Part shown: positions 1 to 8,201 of the stretch, one piece after another
Layout: each line of letters begins with the position of its first letter
Numbering within the stretch: position 1 is the first letter of the stretch
NCBI GenBank assembly: GCA_003526465.1
Contig: DPWD01000325.1
Coordinates: forward strand, 1-18,977
DNA: 18,977 nt
Direction of reading: 5' to 3'
Source: Hyphomonadaceae bacterium
GTDB taxonomy: Bacteria; Pseudomonadota; Alphaproteobacteria; Caulobacterales; Aquidulcibacteraceae
Translations under genes and position numbers: made by a program
The notes under the pieces: model-generated
Told to the model about the DNA's origin: nothing
Databases searched by the model: none
The model's input: only the letters and a program-made list of their open reading frames with translations

Positions 1-1
1 T

Positions 2-120
2 GCTCCCCCGCAAGCGGGGGAGCTGTCAGCGCGCGAAACGCGATGGCTGAGGGGGCGGGGGTAGAGCACTTACCCCCTCCGGCTCGCTTCGCTCGCCACC
101 TCCCCCGCCTGCGGGGGCGG
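2..120. repeat. Palindromic intergenic repeat, copy A
   Basis: This GC-rich element consists of consecutive hairpins. The first is a perfect 10-bp stem (2-11 with 14-23, loop AA). A weaker stem around 27-51 follows. The last hairpin pairs 99-108 with 111-120 with one mismatch. It matches copy B at 13675-13782: both have the same order of hairpins and share the exact 16-nt string GCACTTACCCCCTCCG (66-81 here, 13728-13743 there) ahead of the final CCTCCCCCGC stem. It ends 16 bp past the helicase stop codon, so it could also fold as a 3' hairpin for that transcript. No T-run is seen on either side, so a classical intrinsic terminator is not supported. The family is not identified; similar elements are common between genes in alphaproteobacteria. 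The true left edge may lie outside the window. Confidence 0.8.
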
Positions 121-136
121 AACGGTCGCCCAGTGA

Positions 137-1633
137 TTATTTCCGCTTCAGAAACGCCGGCGCGTTATCGCCGAAACCGGGGGCGTCCTTGGCGTGGGGG
201 GCGAGCGGGGCGGGCTTCTTTTCGCCGTGACGGGTGCGCTGCGGGCGCTCATCGCGCGGCTTTTCGGCCGGTTTGACAGCTTCCATCGCCGCGGTGGGGC
301 GTTCGGGATCGCGTTTTTGGAAGCGCTGTTTCTTTTCGGCCAGCCTTCGAGAATGTTCGCTCTTTAGCTCTTCGGCGCGGCGCCCGCGGCCGCCGCGATC
401 GCTGGGATCGCCGATGGCTTCCGTGGGAACCCCTTCGATCGTTGCTGCTTCTATGGGCTTGCCGGTGAGCTTCTCGATCCCCTCCAGGCTTTTTCGGTCG
501 TGCGGCGAACACAGCGTGAAGGACGCGCCTTGCTTGCCGGCGCGGCCGGTGCGTCCGATGCGGTGGATGTAATCGTCGGGGCTGCGCGGGGGCTCGTAAT
601 TGAAGACGTGGCTGACATCGGGAATGTCCAAGCCGCGCGCGGCTACGTCTGACGCGATCAGGAATTGAAGCTCGCCCGAGCGGAAGCGGTCGAGCGTCTT
701 GGTGCGCAAGCTTTGCTCGAGATCGCCGTGGATCGGCGAAGCGTTAAAACCGTGCCGCTTCAAGGATTGCGCCACTACGTCGACATCGGTTTTGCGATTG
801 CAGAAGACAATGCCGTTTCTGACGTTGGCGCTGCGCATAACCGCGCGCAAGGCGGCGCGGCGCGTGCGCGGATCGCCGCCGGGGAGGGGAATGATGCGCT
901 GCTCGATGGTGGTGGCGGCGGTTGCGGGCTTGGCCACTTCGATGCGCTTGGGGTTTTGCAGGAACGCCTCTGTCAGGCGGGTGATTTCCGGCGGCATGGT
1001 GGCGGAAAAGAACAAGGTCTGGCGGGTGAAGGGCGTGAGCTTGAAGATGCGCTCGATGTCCGGGATGAAGCCCATGTCGAGCATGCGGTCGGCCTCGTCC
1101 ACGACCATCACCTGCACGCCGGTCAGCAGCAGTTTGCCGCGTTCGAAATGGTCTAACAATCGCCCCGGCGTAGCGATCAGTACATCGACGCCGCGCGCCA
1201 GGAGCGCGTCCTGATCGCCGAACGACACGCCGCCGATCAGCAGCGCCTTGGTGAGCTTCTGGTACTTGCCGTATTTGTCGAAATTCTCCGCCACCTGGGC
1301 GGCCAGTTCGCGCGTCGGCTCCAGGATCAGGGTCCGCGGCATGCGCGCGCGGGAGCGGCCCGAGGCCAGAATGTCGATCATCGGCAGCACGAAGGCGGCC
1401 GTCTTGCCGGTGCCAGTCTGGGCGATGCCCAGGATATCGCGCCCCTTCAGCACCTCGGGGATGGCGGCGGCCTGGATCGGGGTGGGGGTGTTGTAGCCGC
1501 CCTCGTGCACGGCGCGCAGGGTGTCGGGGGAAAGGCCCAGATCGTCGAAGGTGGTCGTGGCGGCGGTATTGGGTGCGGTTTGGATGGTCATTGGGTCCGC
1601 GCTTTGGGGGCCCGCATTCGTCTCGGAATTCAT
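137..1633 (-). CDS. DEAD-box ATP-dependent RNA helicase (RhlE-like)
   Basis: This 498-residue protein is predicted to unwind or remodel RNA duplexes using ATP, in ribosome assembly or mRNA turnover. The full set of helicase motifs is visible: a Q-motif region (F29 and the PTPIQ near 50-54), Walker A AQTGTGKT at 71-78, PTREL, TPGR, the DEAD box at 179-182, SAT, the RGLDIPDV segment and GRTGRAG. A basic, Lys/Arg/Pro-rich tail of about 110 residues follows the second RecA-like domain; such tails are usual in RhlE-type proteins and help bind RNA. The start at 1633 gives the longest frame, but ATG at 1591 (residue 15, MTIQTAPNT) is equally plausible because neither has a strong ribosome binding site. 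The gene is divergent from nuo and has no obvious functional link to it. The subfamily (RhlE rather than DbpA or SrmB) is inferred from overall resemblance. Confidence 0.93.
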   Translation of the reverse strand: MNSETNAGPQSADPMTIQTAPNTAATTTFDDLGLSPDTLRAVHEGGYNTPTPIQAAAIPEVLKGRDILGIAQTGTGKTAAFVLPMIDILASGRSRARMPRTLILEPTRELAAQVAENFDKYGKYQKLTKALLIGGVSFGDQDALLARGVDVLIATPGRLLDHFERGKLLLTGVQVMVVDEADRMLDMGFIPDIERIFKLTPFTRQTLFFSATMPPEITRLTEAFLQNPKRIEVAKPATAATTIEQRIIPLPGGDPRTRRAALRAVMRSANVRNGIVFCNRKTDVDVVAQSLKRHGFNASPIHGDLEQSLRTKTLDRFRSGELQFLIASDVAARGLDIPDVSHVFNYEPPRSPDDYIHRIGRTGRAGKQGASFTLCSPHDRKSLEGIEKLTGKPIEAATIEGVPTEAIGDPSDRGGRGRRAEELKSEHSRRLAEKKQRFQKRDPERPTAAMEAVKPAEKPRDERPQRTRHGEKKPAPLAPHAKDAPGFGDNAPAFLKRK

Positions 1634-1900
1634 TCAATCTCACTTGGCGCCGCCAAAACATCAGGGCGGCCGCTTGGGGTTGGCGCTTCGGGCAACGCCG
1701 CCTCCGGATGAGGCGGGGCCAAGAGCGAGGGGCGCACGCCCTCTCGGCGCGCAACAGACGAGCGGGGGGTGGCGGATTCTGTGGAAAAAGTCAATCTCGC
1801 CTGCCAGCAATAGACAAGCGCAACGAGCGCCTCTAGCGGTCCCGGTGCGTCGCCGGGGAGGCTGGCGGCGGCTCTTTGCTTGTTCTAGGTGCTCTGCCTC
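1634..1900. promoter_or_regulatory. Divergent intergenic region, helicase / nuo operon
   Basis: This is the only gap upstream of nuoA, so the main nuo promoter and the helicase promoter should both lie here; that is inferred from layout. I could not pick out a convincing -35/-10 pair in either direction. The segment near 1780-1815 is locally less GC-rich than its surroundings and is the most promoter-like part. A perfect 7-bp inverted repeat (1698-1704 with 1710-1716, 5-nt loop) lies closer to the helicase start. It has no T-run and could be an operator or a chance hairpin. Confidence 0.35.
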
Positions 1901-2278
1901 ATGGGCCTCGACCTTTCCGACTATTTGCCGATCGTCATTTTCATGGCCATCGCCATCGCCTTGGGGGCGGGCTTTCTGATCGCCGCCTGGGTGGTGGCGC
2001 CGAAATCGCCGGACAAGGAGAAGGTCTCGGCCTATGAGTGCGGCTTCAACGCCTTCGACGACGCGCGCATGAAGTTCGACGTACGCTTTTATCTGGTCTC
2101 GATCCTGTTCATCATCTTCGATCTCGAAGTCGCGTTCCTGTTTCCCTGGGCGATCACCCTGGGAGACATGCCCGCCGATATCGCGCAATTCGCGTTCTGG
2201 TCGATGATGGCGTTCCTGGGCGTGCTGACGGTGGGGTTCGTTTACGAGTGGAAGAAGGGGGCGTTGGAGTGGGAGTGA
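1901..2278 (+). CDS. nuoA: NADH-quinone oxidoreductase subunit A
   Basis: NuoA is a small three-helix membrane subunit of complex I that packs against NuoH and NuoJ near the quinone entrance and helps join the hydrophilic and membrane arms. The 125-residue product has the usual length. It carries the family hallmarks [13 protein letters not shown] in the first loop and [14 protein letters not shown] in the second helix, with the conserved acidic residues. I chose ATG at 1901, which has an AGGTG about 10 nt upstream, over the in-frame GTG at 1889, which has no ribosome binding site. It is the first gene of the operon, and its stop overlaps the start of nuoB. Confidence 0.96.
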   Translation: MGLDLSDYLPIVIFMAIAIALGAGFLIAAWVVAPKSPDKEKVSAYECGFNAFDDARMKFDVRFYLVSILFIIFDLEVAFLFPWAITLGDMPADIAQFAFWSMMAFLGVLTVGFVYEWKKGALEWE

Positions 2279-2820
2279 TCTCTCCAAGCAAGGCTGGCGT
2301 TGAAGGCGGCTTTCCGGCGAAGGAAGACGATCCGTTTTACACGGGGCTTTCCGACCAGCTTGCCGACAAAGGCTTCCTGGTCGCCGCCGCCGACGATCTC
2401 ATCACTTGGGCGCGCACTGGATCGCTCATGTGGATGACGTTCGGGCTTGCGTGCTGCGCGGTTGAGATGATGCAGGCCTCGATGCCGCGCTACGATCTCG
2501 AACGCTTTGGCTTTGCCCCGCGCGCTTCGCCGCGCCAGAGCGATGTGATGATCGTCGCGGGCACGCTCACCAACAAAATGGCCCCGGCGTTGCGCAAGGT
2601 CTACGACCAGATGCCCAATCCGCGTTACGTGATCTCGATGGGCTCGTGCGCGAACGGGGGCGGTTATTACCATTATTCCTACGCCGTCGTGCGCGGCTGC
2701 GACCGCATCGTGCCGGTCGACATCTACATCCCCGGCTGCCCGCCGACAGCGGAGGCTCTGGTGTACGGCGTGCTGCAATTGCAGCGGAAAATTCGCCGCG
2801 AAGGGAACATCGAGCGATGA
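2269..2820 (+). CDS. nuoB: NADH-quinone oxidoreductase subunit B
   Basis: NuoB holds the terminal [4Fe-4S] cluster N2, which passes electrons to ubiquinone at the NuoB/NuoD interface. The four cluster ligands are visible: the tandem Cys62-Cys63 in [10 protein letters not shown], Cys127 in MGSCANGG and Cys157 in PGCPPT. At 183 residues it has the normal length. The reading frame stays open far upstream inside nuoA, but family homology begins at MGVISPSK, so the start is GTG at 2269, inside the end of nuoA. A second GTG at 2275 would give a GTGA overlap with the nuoA stop and cannot be excluded. The gene is translationally coupled to nuoA on one side and to nuoC through an ATGA overlap on the other. 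Confidence 0.96.
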   Translation: MGVISPSKAGVEGGFPAKEDDPFYTGLSDQLADKGFLVAAADDLITWARTGSLMWMTFGLACCAVEMMQASMPRYDLERFGFAPRASPRQSDVMIVAGTLTNKMAPALRKVYDQMPNPRYVISMGSCANGGGYYHYSYAVVRGCDRIVPVDIYIPGCPPTAEALVYGVLQLQRKIRREGNIER

Positions 2821-3437
2821 GCGCCGCTCTGGACGCATTGGGATCGCATATCGTTTCGTCACAGCCCGGCGTGGCGCTATCGCACGCTGTTCGTCACGGC
2901 GAACTGACGATAAACGCGGCGAGCGCGGGCATCGTTTCCCTGCTCACTTTCCTGCGCGACGATCAGCGCTGCCGCTTCACCACCTTCATCGATCTCTGCG
3001 GCGTCGATTATCCCGAGCGCGAGAAGCGCTTCGACGTGGTGTATCATCTCTTGTCGATGCCGCTGAACCATCGCGTGCGCATCAGAATCGAGACCGACGA
3101 ACAGGCGCCCGTGCCTTCAGCAGCAGGCCTCTTCCCATGTGCCGACTGGTTCGAACGCGAGGCGTTCGACATGTACGGCATCGTGTTCTCGAACCACCCC
3201 GATCTGCGCCGCATCCTCACCGATTACGGCTTTCAGGGCTTTCCGCTGCGCAAGGACTTCCCGCTCTCGGGTCATGTCGAGGTACGCTACGACGCCGAGC
3301 AGCAGCGTGTGGTGTACGAGCCGGTGAAGCTGACGCAGGCGTTCCGCAGCTTCGATTTTCTGAGCCCGTGGGAAGGGATGACGATCCCGGGCGATGAGAA
3401 GGCAGATGAAGATCGCAAGGGGGCATCTCGCACATGA
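2817..3437 (+). CDS. nuoC: NADH-quinone oxidoreductase subunit C
   Basis: NuoC is the 30-kDa subunit of the hydrophilic arm. It binds NuoD and holds the quinone-reducing module together, and it carries no cofactor. The 206-residue product shows the family signature [13 protein letters not shown] followed by [13 protein letters not shown] and [10 protein letters not shown], then EVRYD. ATG at 2817 overlaps the nuoB stop (ATGA), which fixes the start and suggests coupled translation. nuoC is separate from nuoD, as in alphaproteobacteria and mitochondria, and not fused as in Escherichia coli. The C-terminal tail after IPGDEK is short and charged. The stop overlaps the start of the next, non-nuo gene by 4 nt. 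Confidence 0.95.
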   Translation: MSAALDALGSHIVSSQPGVALSHAVRHGELTINAASAGIVSLLTFLRDDQRCRFTTFIDLCGVDYPEREKRFDVVYHLLSMPLNHRVRIRIETDEQAPVPSAAGLFPCADWFEREAFDMYGIVFSNHPDLRRILTDYGFQGFPLRKDFPLSGHVEVRYDAEQQRVVYEPVKLTQAFRSFDFLSPWEGMTIPGDEKADEDRKGASRT

Positions 3438-3820
3438 GCTTGCTTCGGGTAGCAGTGATCGCTCTTTGTGCTAGTGCCGGCGCTGCCTTCGCTGAAGGCA
3501 CGTCGCAGCCAAACGAAATGGCTGCTCGTTGCTGGGCGATGCATGTGTTGCATGGCGAGCGTGTGCGCGCCGGCTCGCCGTCAGCTCAGATTGCGGCGGA
3601 GAACGCGACTTTTTGGCGGACGCATGCCGCTCGCGACGGCCAGAGCGAAGCGGAACTCGACGCGGCCCTTTCCGCAAACTTGGAAGCGGCGCGTGAGCAA
3701 GCCGCCAGAATGCCCGGCGGCGGACTAATGGACATCGTGCTGAACACCTCGATGTGCCAAACACTACGCGCCGATGTTCAGCCAGGTTATGACCCTGTGC
3801 AGCAGAACAGCAGGAGGTGA
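3434..3820 (+). CDS. Small exported protein of unknown function between nuoC and nuoD
   Basis: This 128-residue protein is not recognised. Its first 20 residues look like a Sec signal peptide: a short N-region with one Arg, a hydrophobic core ([12 protein letters not shown]) and an AFA cleavage site before Glu21. The mature part of about 108 residues is Ala-rich and probably helical, with two cysteines (Cys33 and Cys108) that could form a disulfide in the periplasm. The start overlaps the nuoC stop (ATGA), and the stop lies in the ribosome binding site of nuoD, so the gene is probably translated together with both. A periplasmic protein encoded in the middle of a complex I operon is unexpected, because the neighbouring subunits face the cytoplasm. 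Possible roles as an assembly or envelope factor are speculation. Confidence 0.8.
   Translation: MSLLRVAVIALCASAGAAFAEGTSQPNEMAARCWAMHVLHGERVRAGSPSAQIAAENATFWRTHAARDGQSEAELDAALSANLEAAREQAARMPGGGLMDIVLNTSMCQTLRADVQPGYDPVQQNSRR
3812..3817 (+). promoter_or_regulatory. Ribosome binding site of nuoD
   Basis: AGGAGG is a full Shine-Dalgarno match, 5 nt before ATG at 3823. It selects that codon over the in-frame GTG at 3817, which overlaps the site itself. The stop codon of the preceding small gene lies between the site and the ATG. Confidence 0.8.
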
Positions 3821-3822
3821 CG

Positions 3823-5034
3823 ATGGCCGATGGTATTGCCGTTGCTTCTCCCCCGCCCGAAGAAAAGCGCACATTCACCATCAATTTCGGGCCCCAGCAC
3901 CCCGCCGCGCACGGCGTGTTGCGGCTGGTGCTGGAGCTGGACGGCGAAGTGGTCGAGCGCGTCGATCCGCACATTGGCTTGCTGCATCGCGGTACCGAAA
4001 AGCTGATCGAGCATAAGACTTACCTGCAGGCGATGCCGTATTTTGATCGGCTCGATTATGTGGCGCCGATGAACCAGGAGCACGCTTTCTGCCTGGCGGT
4101 GGAACGGCTCGCCGGCATCGAGGTTCCCCGCCGCGCGAGCATCATCCGCGTGCTGTTCTCCGAGATCGGGCGGCTGCTTTCACACCTGCTCAACGTCACC
4201 ACCCAAGCCATGGATGTCGGCGCGCTGACGCCCCCGCTCTGGGGCTTCGAAGAGCGCGAAAAGCTGATGGTGTTCTACGAGCGCGCGTCCGGCTCGCGCA
4301 TGCATGCGGCGTATTTCCGCCCGGGCGGGGTGCACCAGGATCTGCCGCCGCAATTGATCGAGGACATGCAGATTTTCTGCGAGCAATTCCCGCCCGTGCT
4401 CGACGATATCGAAGGCTTGCTCACCAACAACCGCATCTTCAAGCAGCGCAATGTCGATATCGGCGTGGTCAGCCAAGATGACGCGTTCAGATGGGGCTTT
4501 TCCGGCGTGATGGTGCGCGGCTCGGGGCTGGCCTGGGATTTGCGCCGCAGCCAGCCTTACGAGATCTACAACGAGCTCAAGTTCCAAATCCCGCTCGGCA
4601 AGAACGGCGATTGCTATGATCGCTACCTCTGCCGCGTCGAGGAGATGCGCGAATCCACCAAGATCATGCTGCAATGCCTGGCGCTGCTTCGCAAAACGCC
4701 GGGCCCGGTGATGCCAGAGCACTCGAAGTTCGCGCCGCCCAAGCGCGCCGAGATGAAGCAATCGATGGAAGCGCTCATCCATCATTTCAAACTCTACACC
4801 GAGGGCTTCCACGTGCCGGCGGGCGAAGCCTACGCGGCGGTGGAAGCGCCCAAGGGCGAGTTCGGGGTGTATTTGGTGAGCGATGGAAGCAACAAACCTT
4901 ACCGCCTGAAAATCCGCGCGCCCGGCTTTCCGCACCTCGCGGCCATGGATTATCTCTGCAAGGGCCACATGCTGGCGGACGTGAGCGCCATCCTCGGCTC
5001 GATCGACATCGTGTTCGGGGAGATCGACCGGTGA
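3823..5034 (+). CDS. nuoD: NADH-quinone oxidoreductase subunit D
   Basis: NuoD is the 49-kDa subunit. It forms the ubiquinone-binding cavity together with NuoB and is related to the large subunit of NiFe hydrogenases but lacks the metal ligands. The 403-residue product has GPQHPAAHG at 23-31, which carries the His loop that reaches the quinone head group. It also has [32 protein letters not shown] and a C-terminal DIVFGEIDR, all typical of the family. The start at 3823 is set by a strong ribosome binding site. The final TGA overlaps the GTG start of the next gene (GTGA), so this subunit is linked to non-nuo genes on both sides. Confidence 0.97.
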   Translation: MADGIAVASPPPEEKRTFTINFGPQHPAAHGVLRLVLELDGEVVERVDPHIGLLHRGTEKLIEHKTYLQAMPYFDRLDYVAPMNQEHAFCLAVERLAGIEVPRRASIIRVLFSEIGRLLSHLLNVTTQAMDVGALTPPLWGFEEREKLMVFYERASGSRMHAAYFRPGGVHQDLPPQLIEDMQIFCEQFPPVLDDIEGLLTNNRIFKQRNVDIGVVSQDDAFRWGFSGVMVRGSGLAWDLRRSQPYEIYNELKFQIPLGKNGDCYDRYLCRVEEMRESTKIMLQCLALLRKTPGPVMPEHSKFAPPKRAEMKQSMEALIHHFKLYTEGFHVPAGEAYAAVEAPKGEFGVYLVSDGSNKPYRLKIRAPGFPHLAAMDYLCKGHMLADVSAILGSIDIVFGEIDR

Positions 5035-5363
5035 GTCCCCTTGAAATAGTCGCGGCCCAGTTCGAGGCGTACAACACTCAAGACCTTGAGGGCATGCTTG
5101 CCTTCTATGCGGATGATTGCGTTGTCGCTGAGCTGAACGGGGCAGTGTTGCAAAGCGGCAAGGGCGAAATTCGCGCGCGTTACGCCAAGACCTTCGCAGA
5201 CTACCCGCGAAATCGCGCGCGTTCGCTCAACCGGATGGCGCTCGGCGCCACGGTGATCGATCAGGAGCACGTCTCGCGTAGCCCCGATGGACCGCATTTC
5301 GAGGCGATCTGTGTTTACGCGGTAAAGAACGGCCTCATCGCCAGGGTCGATTTCGCACAATAA
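5031..5363 (+). CDS. SnoaL/NTF2-like domain protein
   Basis: This 110-residue protein looks like a single NTF2-like (SnoaL-like, ketosteroid-isomerase fold) domain. It has an N-terminal helix with [20 protein letters not shown], where 'N..D...ML.FYADD' is a common pattern in the family, then [12 protein letters not shown] and later beta strands ending in GLIARVDF. Members are small cytosolic enzymes or binding proteins with a conical pocket; the substrate here cannot be told. The frame is open upstream inside nuoD, but homology begins at the GTG codon at 5031, which overlaps the nuoD stop as GTGA. A 12-nt gap separates it from nuoE. No signal peptide is present, so it should be cytoplasmic, on the same side as the hydrophilic arm. 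Any role in complex I is inference from position only. Confidence 0.8.
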   Translation: MSPLEIVAAQFEAYNTQDLEGMLAFYADDCVVAELNGAVLQSGKGEIRARYAKTFADYPRNRARSLNRMALGATVIDQEHVSRSPDGPHFEAICVYAVKNGLIARVDFAQ

Positions 5364-5375
5364 TCCGGATAGTTC

Positions 5376-6029
5376 ATGTCAGTTCGCAGATTAGCCGCCG
5401 AGCAACCCGCCAGCTTCGCCTTTTCGCCCGCCACCATGGAGGATGTGCGCTGGTGGATGGCGAAGTACCCGCCCGAGCGCAAACAATCGGCCGTCATCCC
5501 GATCATGTGGCTGGCGCAGAAGCAGGAAGGCTGGGTGAGCGAGCCTGCGATCCGGGCGATCGCGGAATTGCTCTCCATGCCGACGATCCGCGTGCTCGAA
5601 GTCGCGACGTTCTACACCATGTTTCATCTGCACCCGGTCGGGAAGCATCACATCCAAGTGTGCGGCACCACGCCATGCATGCTGCGCGGCGCGGAAGAGC
5701 TGAAAGCGGTGTGCAAGCGCCGGATCGGGCAAGCGCATGCGCCGAGCGCGGACGGCCAATTCTCGTGGGAAGAGATGGAATGTCTCGGCGCCTGCGTGAA
5801 TGCTCCGGTCGTGGCGATCGATGATTACTATTTCGAGGACCTGACCGCCGACAAGTTTGAGGTGCTGATCCAAAAGCTGGCGCGCGGTGAGAAGATCGAA
5901 CCGGGCTCGGTGATGGGGCGGCGAACCTCCGCGCCCGAGGGCGGCGCCAAGGCGCTTACCGATCCCACACTCTATGATGGCTCGCTGGCAAAGCCGGTTA
6001 AGCTGCCCGGACTGCCGGAAAAGGCGTGA
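5376..6029 (+). CDS. nuoE: NADH-quinone oxidoreductase subunit E
   Basis: NuoE is the 24-kDa thioredoxin-fold subunit of the NADH dehydrogenase module. It holds the [2Fe-2S] cluster N1a beside the FMN of NuoF. The four ligands are Cys96 and Cys101 (VCGTTPC) and Cys136 and Cys140 (CLGAC), giving the expected CX4C...CX3C pattern. The N-terminal helical domain contains AVIPIMWLAQKQEGW and VATFYTMF. At 217 residues it is longer than the enterobacterial form; the extra 40 or so C-terminal residues are Gly/Pro-rich and likely disordered, which is usual in alphaproteobacteria. The stop overlaps the GTG of the next small gene. Confidence 0.96.
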   Translation: MSVRRLAAEQPASFAFSPATMEDVRWWMAKYPPERKQSAVIPIMWLAQKQEGWVSEPAIRAIAELLSMPTIRVLEVATFYTMFHLHPVGKHHIQVCGTTPCMLRGAEELKAVCKRRIGQAHAPSADGQFSWEEMECLGACVNAPVVAIDDYYFEDLTADKFEVLIQKLARGEKIEPGSVMGRRTSAPEGGAKALTDPTLYDGSLAKPVKLPGLPEKA

Positions 6030-6274
6030 GCGAAGTCTCGCCTCCCGAGCCGCCGCGACCGCGCGTGCGTTTCGAGCCGATCCGGTTCGGCGTAGCGGCA
6101 GGCGGCGCGCGCGTTGCGCTTTATGGCGCCATTGTCGTCGTCATGGTCACGCTTGCGGGCTACATGATCTTGATCGAGGGGCATCCGTTGGCAAGCCCGT
6201 ACGCGATCGGTCCCGCCATCGGCGCGTTGTGGTTTGCGCTGCGCTTGTTCATGATTTTGAGTTCCAGGAAGTAA
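6026..6274 (+). CDS. Small two-helix membrane protein between nuoE and nuoF
   Basis: This 82-residue protein is not recognised. It has a Pro/Arg-rich N-terminal segment of about 25 residues, a first membrane helix at about 30-50 ([20 protein letters not shown]) and a second at about 58-78 ([18 protein letters not shown]), ending in SSRK. By the positive-inside rule both ends should face the cytoplasm. GTG at 6026 overlaps the nuoE stop (GTGA), and nuoF begins 4 nt after its stop, so it is tightly embedded in the operon. It could be a supernumerary or assembly membrane protein of complex I; that is inference. Confidence 0.78.
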   Translation: MSEVSPPEPPRPRVRFEPIRFGVAAGGARVALYGAIVVVMVTLAGYMILIEGHPLASPYAIGPAIGALWFALRLFMILSSRK

Positions 6275-6278
6275 TCCC

Positions 6279-7589
6279 ATGCTGGCCGACAAAGACCGCA
6301 TTTTTCTCAATCTCTATGGGGGGCACGGCGCCGATTTGGAGAGCGCAAAAAAGCGCGGCGCCTGGAACGGCACCAAGGACATGCTTGGCGCGGGGCGCGA
6401 TTGGATTATCGCGCAGATGAAGGAAAGCGGCCTGCGCGGGCGCGGCGGCGCGGGATTCCCGACCGGGCTGAAATGGTCGTTCATGCCCAAAGAGGTGAAG
6501 GAGCGTCCGCACTATCTCGTTGTGAACGCCGATGAGAGCGAGCCGGGCACTTGCAAGGATCGCGACATCATGCGCCACGATCCGCACCTCCTGATCGAAG
6601 GCTGTCTCGTCGCATCGTTCGCGATGGCCGCGAATATTTGCTATATCTACATTCGCGGCGAATACGTCGCCGAGCGCGAAGCCATGGAGCGCGCGATCAG
6701 AGAGGCCTACGAAGCCAAGCTCATCGGCAAAAACAACGTGCATGGCTGGGATTTCGATCTCTACATGCATCACGGCGCCGGCGCTTACATTTGCGGCGAG
6801 GAAACCGCGTTGCTCGAAAGCCTGGAAGGCAAGAAGGGTCAGCCGCGGCTGAAGCCGCCGTTTCCGGCCAATGTTGGCCTCTATGGATGCCCGACGACGG
6901 TCAACAATGTCGAGAGCATCGCGGTGGCGCCGACAATTCTGCGCCGGGGCGCGAAATGGTTCGCCGGCATCGGCCGCGCCAACAATACCGGCACGAAAGT
7001 GTTCTGCATCTCCGGCCACGTGAACAAGCCGTGCAATGTCGAAGAGGCGATGAGCATTCCGCTGAAAGCACTGATCGAGGAGCATTGCGGCGGCGTGCGC
7101 GGGGGGTGGGGCAATCTGAAAGCTGTGATCCCGGGCGGCTCTTCCGTGCGCATGATCAACGCGCAGGAGAGCGAGACCATGCTGATGGATTTCGACTCGC
7201 TCTCAGCCGCGCCGCATCGCTCGGGTCTCGGCACAGCCGCCGTGATCGTGATGGACCAATCCACCGACATCATCCGAGCGGTGGCGCGGCTTGCATATTT
7301 CTACAAGCACGAAAGCTGCGGCCAGTGCACGCCGTGCCGGGAAGGCACCGGCTGGATGTGGCGCGTGCTCGAACGCATGGTGAAGGGCGAAGCCGACCAC
7401 AGCGAGATCGACCTGCTGCTCGACGTGGCGGGCCAAGTCGAAGGTCACACCATCTGCGCTTTGGGCGACGCCGCCGCCTGGCCGATCCAAGGCCTCATCC
7501 GCTGCTTCCGCGGAGAAATCGAACAACGGATTGATCGCTACCGCGCCGCCAAAGGCGTGCACCAGGTGCGCATGGTGGCTGCAGAGTAG
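6279..7589 (+). CDS. nuoF: NADH-quinone oxidoreductase subunit F
   Basis: NuoF is the 51-kDa subunit where NADH binds and reduces FMN; electrons then pass to [4Fe-4S] cluster N3. The 436-residue product has the Gly-rich [10 protein letters not shown] at 54-63 for FMN/NADH binding and the acidic [13 protein letters not shown] segment. The cluster motif is Cys347, Cys350 and Cys353 ([15 protein letters not shown]) with the fourth ligand Cys393 (GHTICALGD), exactly CX2CX2C with a distant Cys. ATG at 6279 lies 4 nt after the preceding stop, with a GGAAG-like ribosome binding site inside that gene. It is the last nuo gene before a 2.4-kb interruption by other genes. Confidence 0.97.
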   Translation: MLADKDRIFLNLYGGHGADLESAKKRGAWNGTKDMLGAGRDWIIAQMKESGLRGRGGAGFPTGLKWSFMPKEVKERPHYLVVNADESEPGTCKDRDIMRHDPHLLIEGCLVASFAMAANICYIYIRGEYVAEREAMERAIREAYEAKLIGKNNVHGWDFDLYMHHGAGAYICGEETALLESLEGKKGQPRLKPPFPANVGLYGCPTTVNNVESIAVAPTILRRGAKWFAGIGRANNTGTKVFCISGHVNKPCNVEEAMSIPLKALIEEHCGGVRGGWGNLKAVIPGGSSVRMINAQESETMLMDFDSLSAAPHRSGLGTAAVIVMDQSTDIIRAVARLAYFYKHESCGQCTPCREGTGWMWRVLERMVKGEADHSEIDLLLDVAGQVEGHTICALGDAAAWPIQGLIRCFRGEIEQRIDRYRAAKGVHQVRMVAAE

Positions 7590-7592
7590 GGG

Positions 7593-7835
7593 ATGTTACC
7601 GGGCTTTCTTCGGCGACCTGCGACACGCGAGGCCCGCAATGAGCAGCGCAAATTGCGGGCTTCCCTGTTGAACGCCATCGCCATTACGATGCTGGTGGCG
7701 GCGCTGATCGGGCCGTATGTCAATCCTGTGCTTGCTGACCGCTTGGCCCTGGCCGACCGGATTTTCCTTTTTGGAATTGGTGTTGCGGTTCATCTGTTGG
7801 CGGCGCTGGCCGTGCGTGCTATGGAGGATAAATGA
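7593..7835 (+). CDS. Small two-helix membrane protein downstream of nuoF
   Basis: This 80-residue protein is not recognised. A very basic N-terminus (eight Arg/Lys in the first 22 residues) precedes a membrane helix at about 25-45 (LLNAIAITMLVAALIGPYV) and a second at about 56-75 (RIFLFGIGVAVHLLAALAV). Both termini are predicted on the cytoplasmic side. ATG at 7593 lies 3 nt after the nuoF stop, with a GGGG-containing ribosome binding site across the stop codon, which indicates coupled translation. The two-helix plan resembles that of the protein at 6026-6274, but I see no clear sequence similarity between them. Confidence 0.72.
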   Translation: MLPGFLRRPATREARNEQRKLRASLLNAIAITMLVAALIGPYVNPVLADRLALADRIFLFGIGVAVHLLAALAVRAMEDK

Positions 7836-7845
7836 GGGTCGCGAT

Positions 7846-7974
7846 ATGATTTCTGCCGACATTCTGTTGACCGGCGCTCTGGCTCTCAGCTTCGCGGTAA
7901 CGATTTTCGGACTGGGATGGCTGAGCGAGCGGCCTCGGCGCCCACGAGATCATCACGGCGTAGCCGCGGAGTAG
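7846..7974 (+). CDS. Putative 42-residue single-helix membrane protein
   Basis: This short frame encodes one membrane helix at about 5-25 (DILLTGALALSFAVTIFGLG) followed by an Arg/Pro/His-rich tail (SERPRRPRDHHG), so the C-terminus should be cytoplasmic. ATG at 7846 has a GAGGG about 7 nt upstream and lies 10 nt after the previous stop. The frame is open further upstream, but only as an overlap with the previous gene. No family is recognised. The clean hydrophobic/basic layout and the operon spacing support a real gene, but its small size keeps confidence moderate. Confidence 0.55.
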   Translation: MISADILLTGALALSFAVTIFGLGWLSERPRRPRDHHGVAAE

Positions 7975-8018
7975 AGGCGCGCGGACATGCGCGAGCATGG
8001 AAGGCAAGTGAGGTCAGA

Positions 8019-8144
8019 GTGTTCGACTCCTCCGAGGACTTCCTGTTAGCCATGGGCATCGTATTCGGCGCACTGGCGCTCATGGCCCTGATCGATTGGA
8101 TAAAAGCGGCGATAGCGAAGCCGCGCCTTCAGGCGGCCGAGTGA
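8019..8144 (+). CDS. Putative 41-residue single-helix membrane protein
   Basis: Starting at GTG 8019, the frame encodes an acidic N-terminus (MFDSSEDF), one membrane helix at about 9-29 (LLAMGIVFGALALMALIDWI) and a short basic tail (KAAIAKPRLQAAE). The start is uncertain: the ribosome binding site (AGG at 8011-8013) is weak, and ATG at 8052 would remove the acidic segment. The frame is open upstream to 7917, but that stretch is Arg-rich and overlaps the preceding gene. No family is recognised. It follows two other tiny membrane proteins, and the pattern is more convincing than any one of them alone. Confidence 0.5.
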   Translation: MFDSSEDFLLAMGIVFGALALMALIDWIKAAIAKPRLQAAE

Positions 8145-8201
8145 CCGTAGCGTGGCCATCAATTGCGACCGCGCCAACGGCTGGCGCTGGGTGAGGGTGG
8201 A

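Noticed and set aside
2..120. CRISPR-like repeats
   Set aside because: The repeated C- and G-runs are hairpin arms of one element, with no regular repeat-spacer spacing.
1698..1716. A 7-bp inverted repeat as an intrinsic terminator
   Set aside because: There is no T-run on either side, and it lies upstream of both divergent genes, so it does not end any transcript.
744..1754. A 336-codon frame on the - strand overlapping the helicase in another phase
   Set aside because: The helicase frame shows all DEAD-box motifs over the same bases; this one is Arg/Pro/His-rich without any motif.
7987..8049. A 20-codon frame between the two single-helix genes
   Set aside because: It overlaps the better-supported frame starting at 8019, and its translation has no recognisable character.
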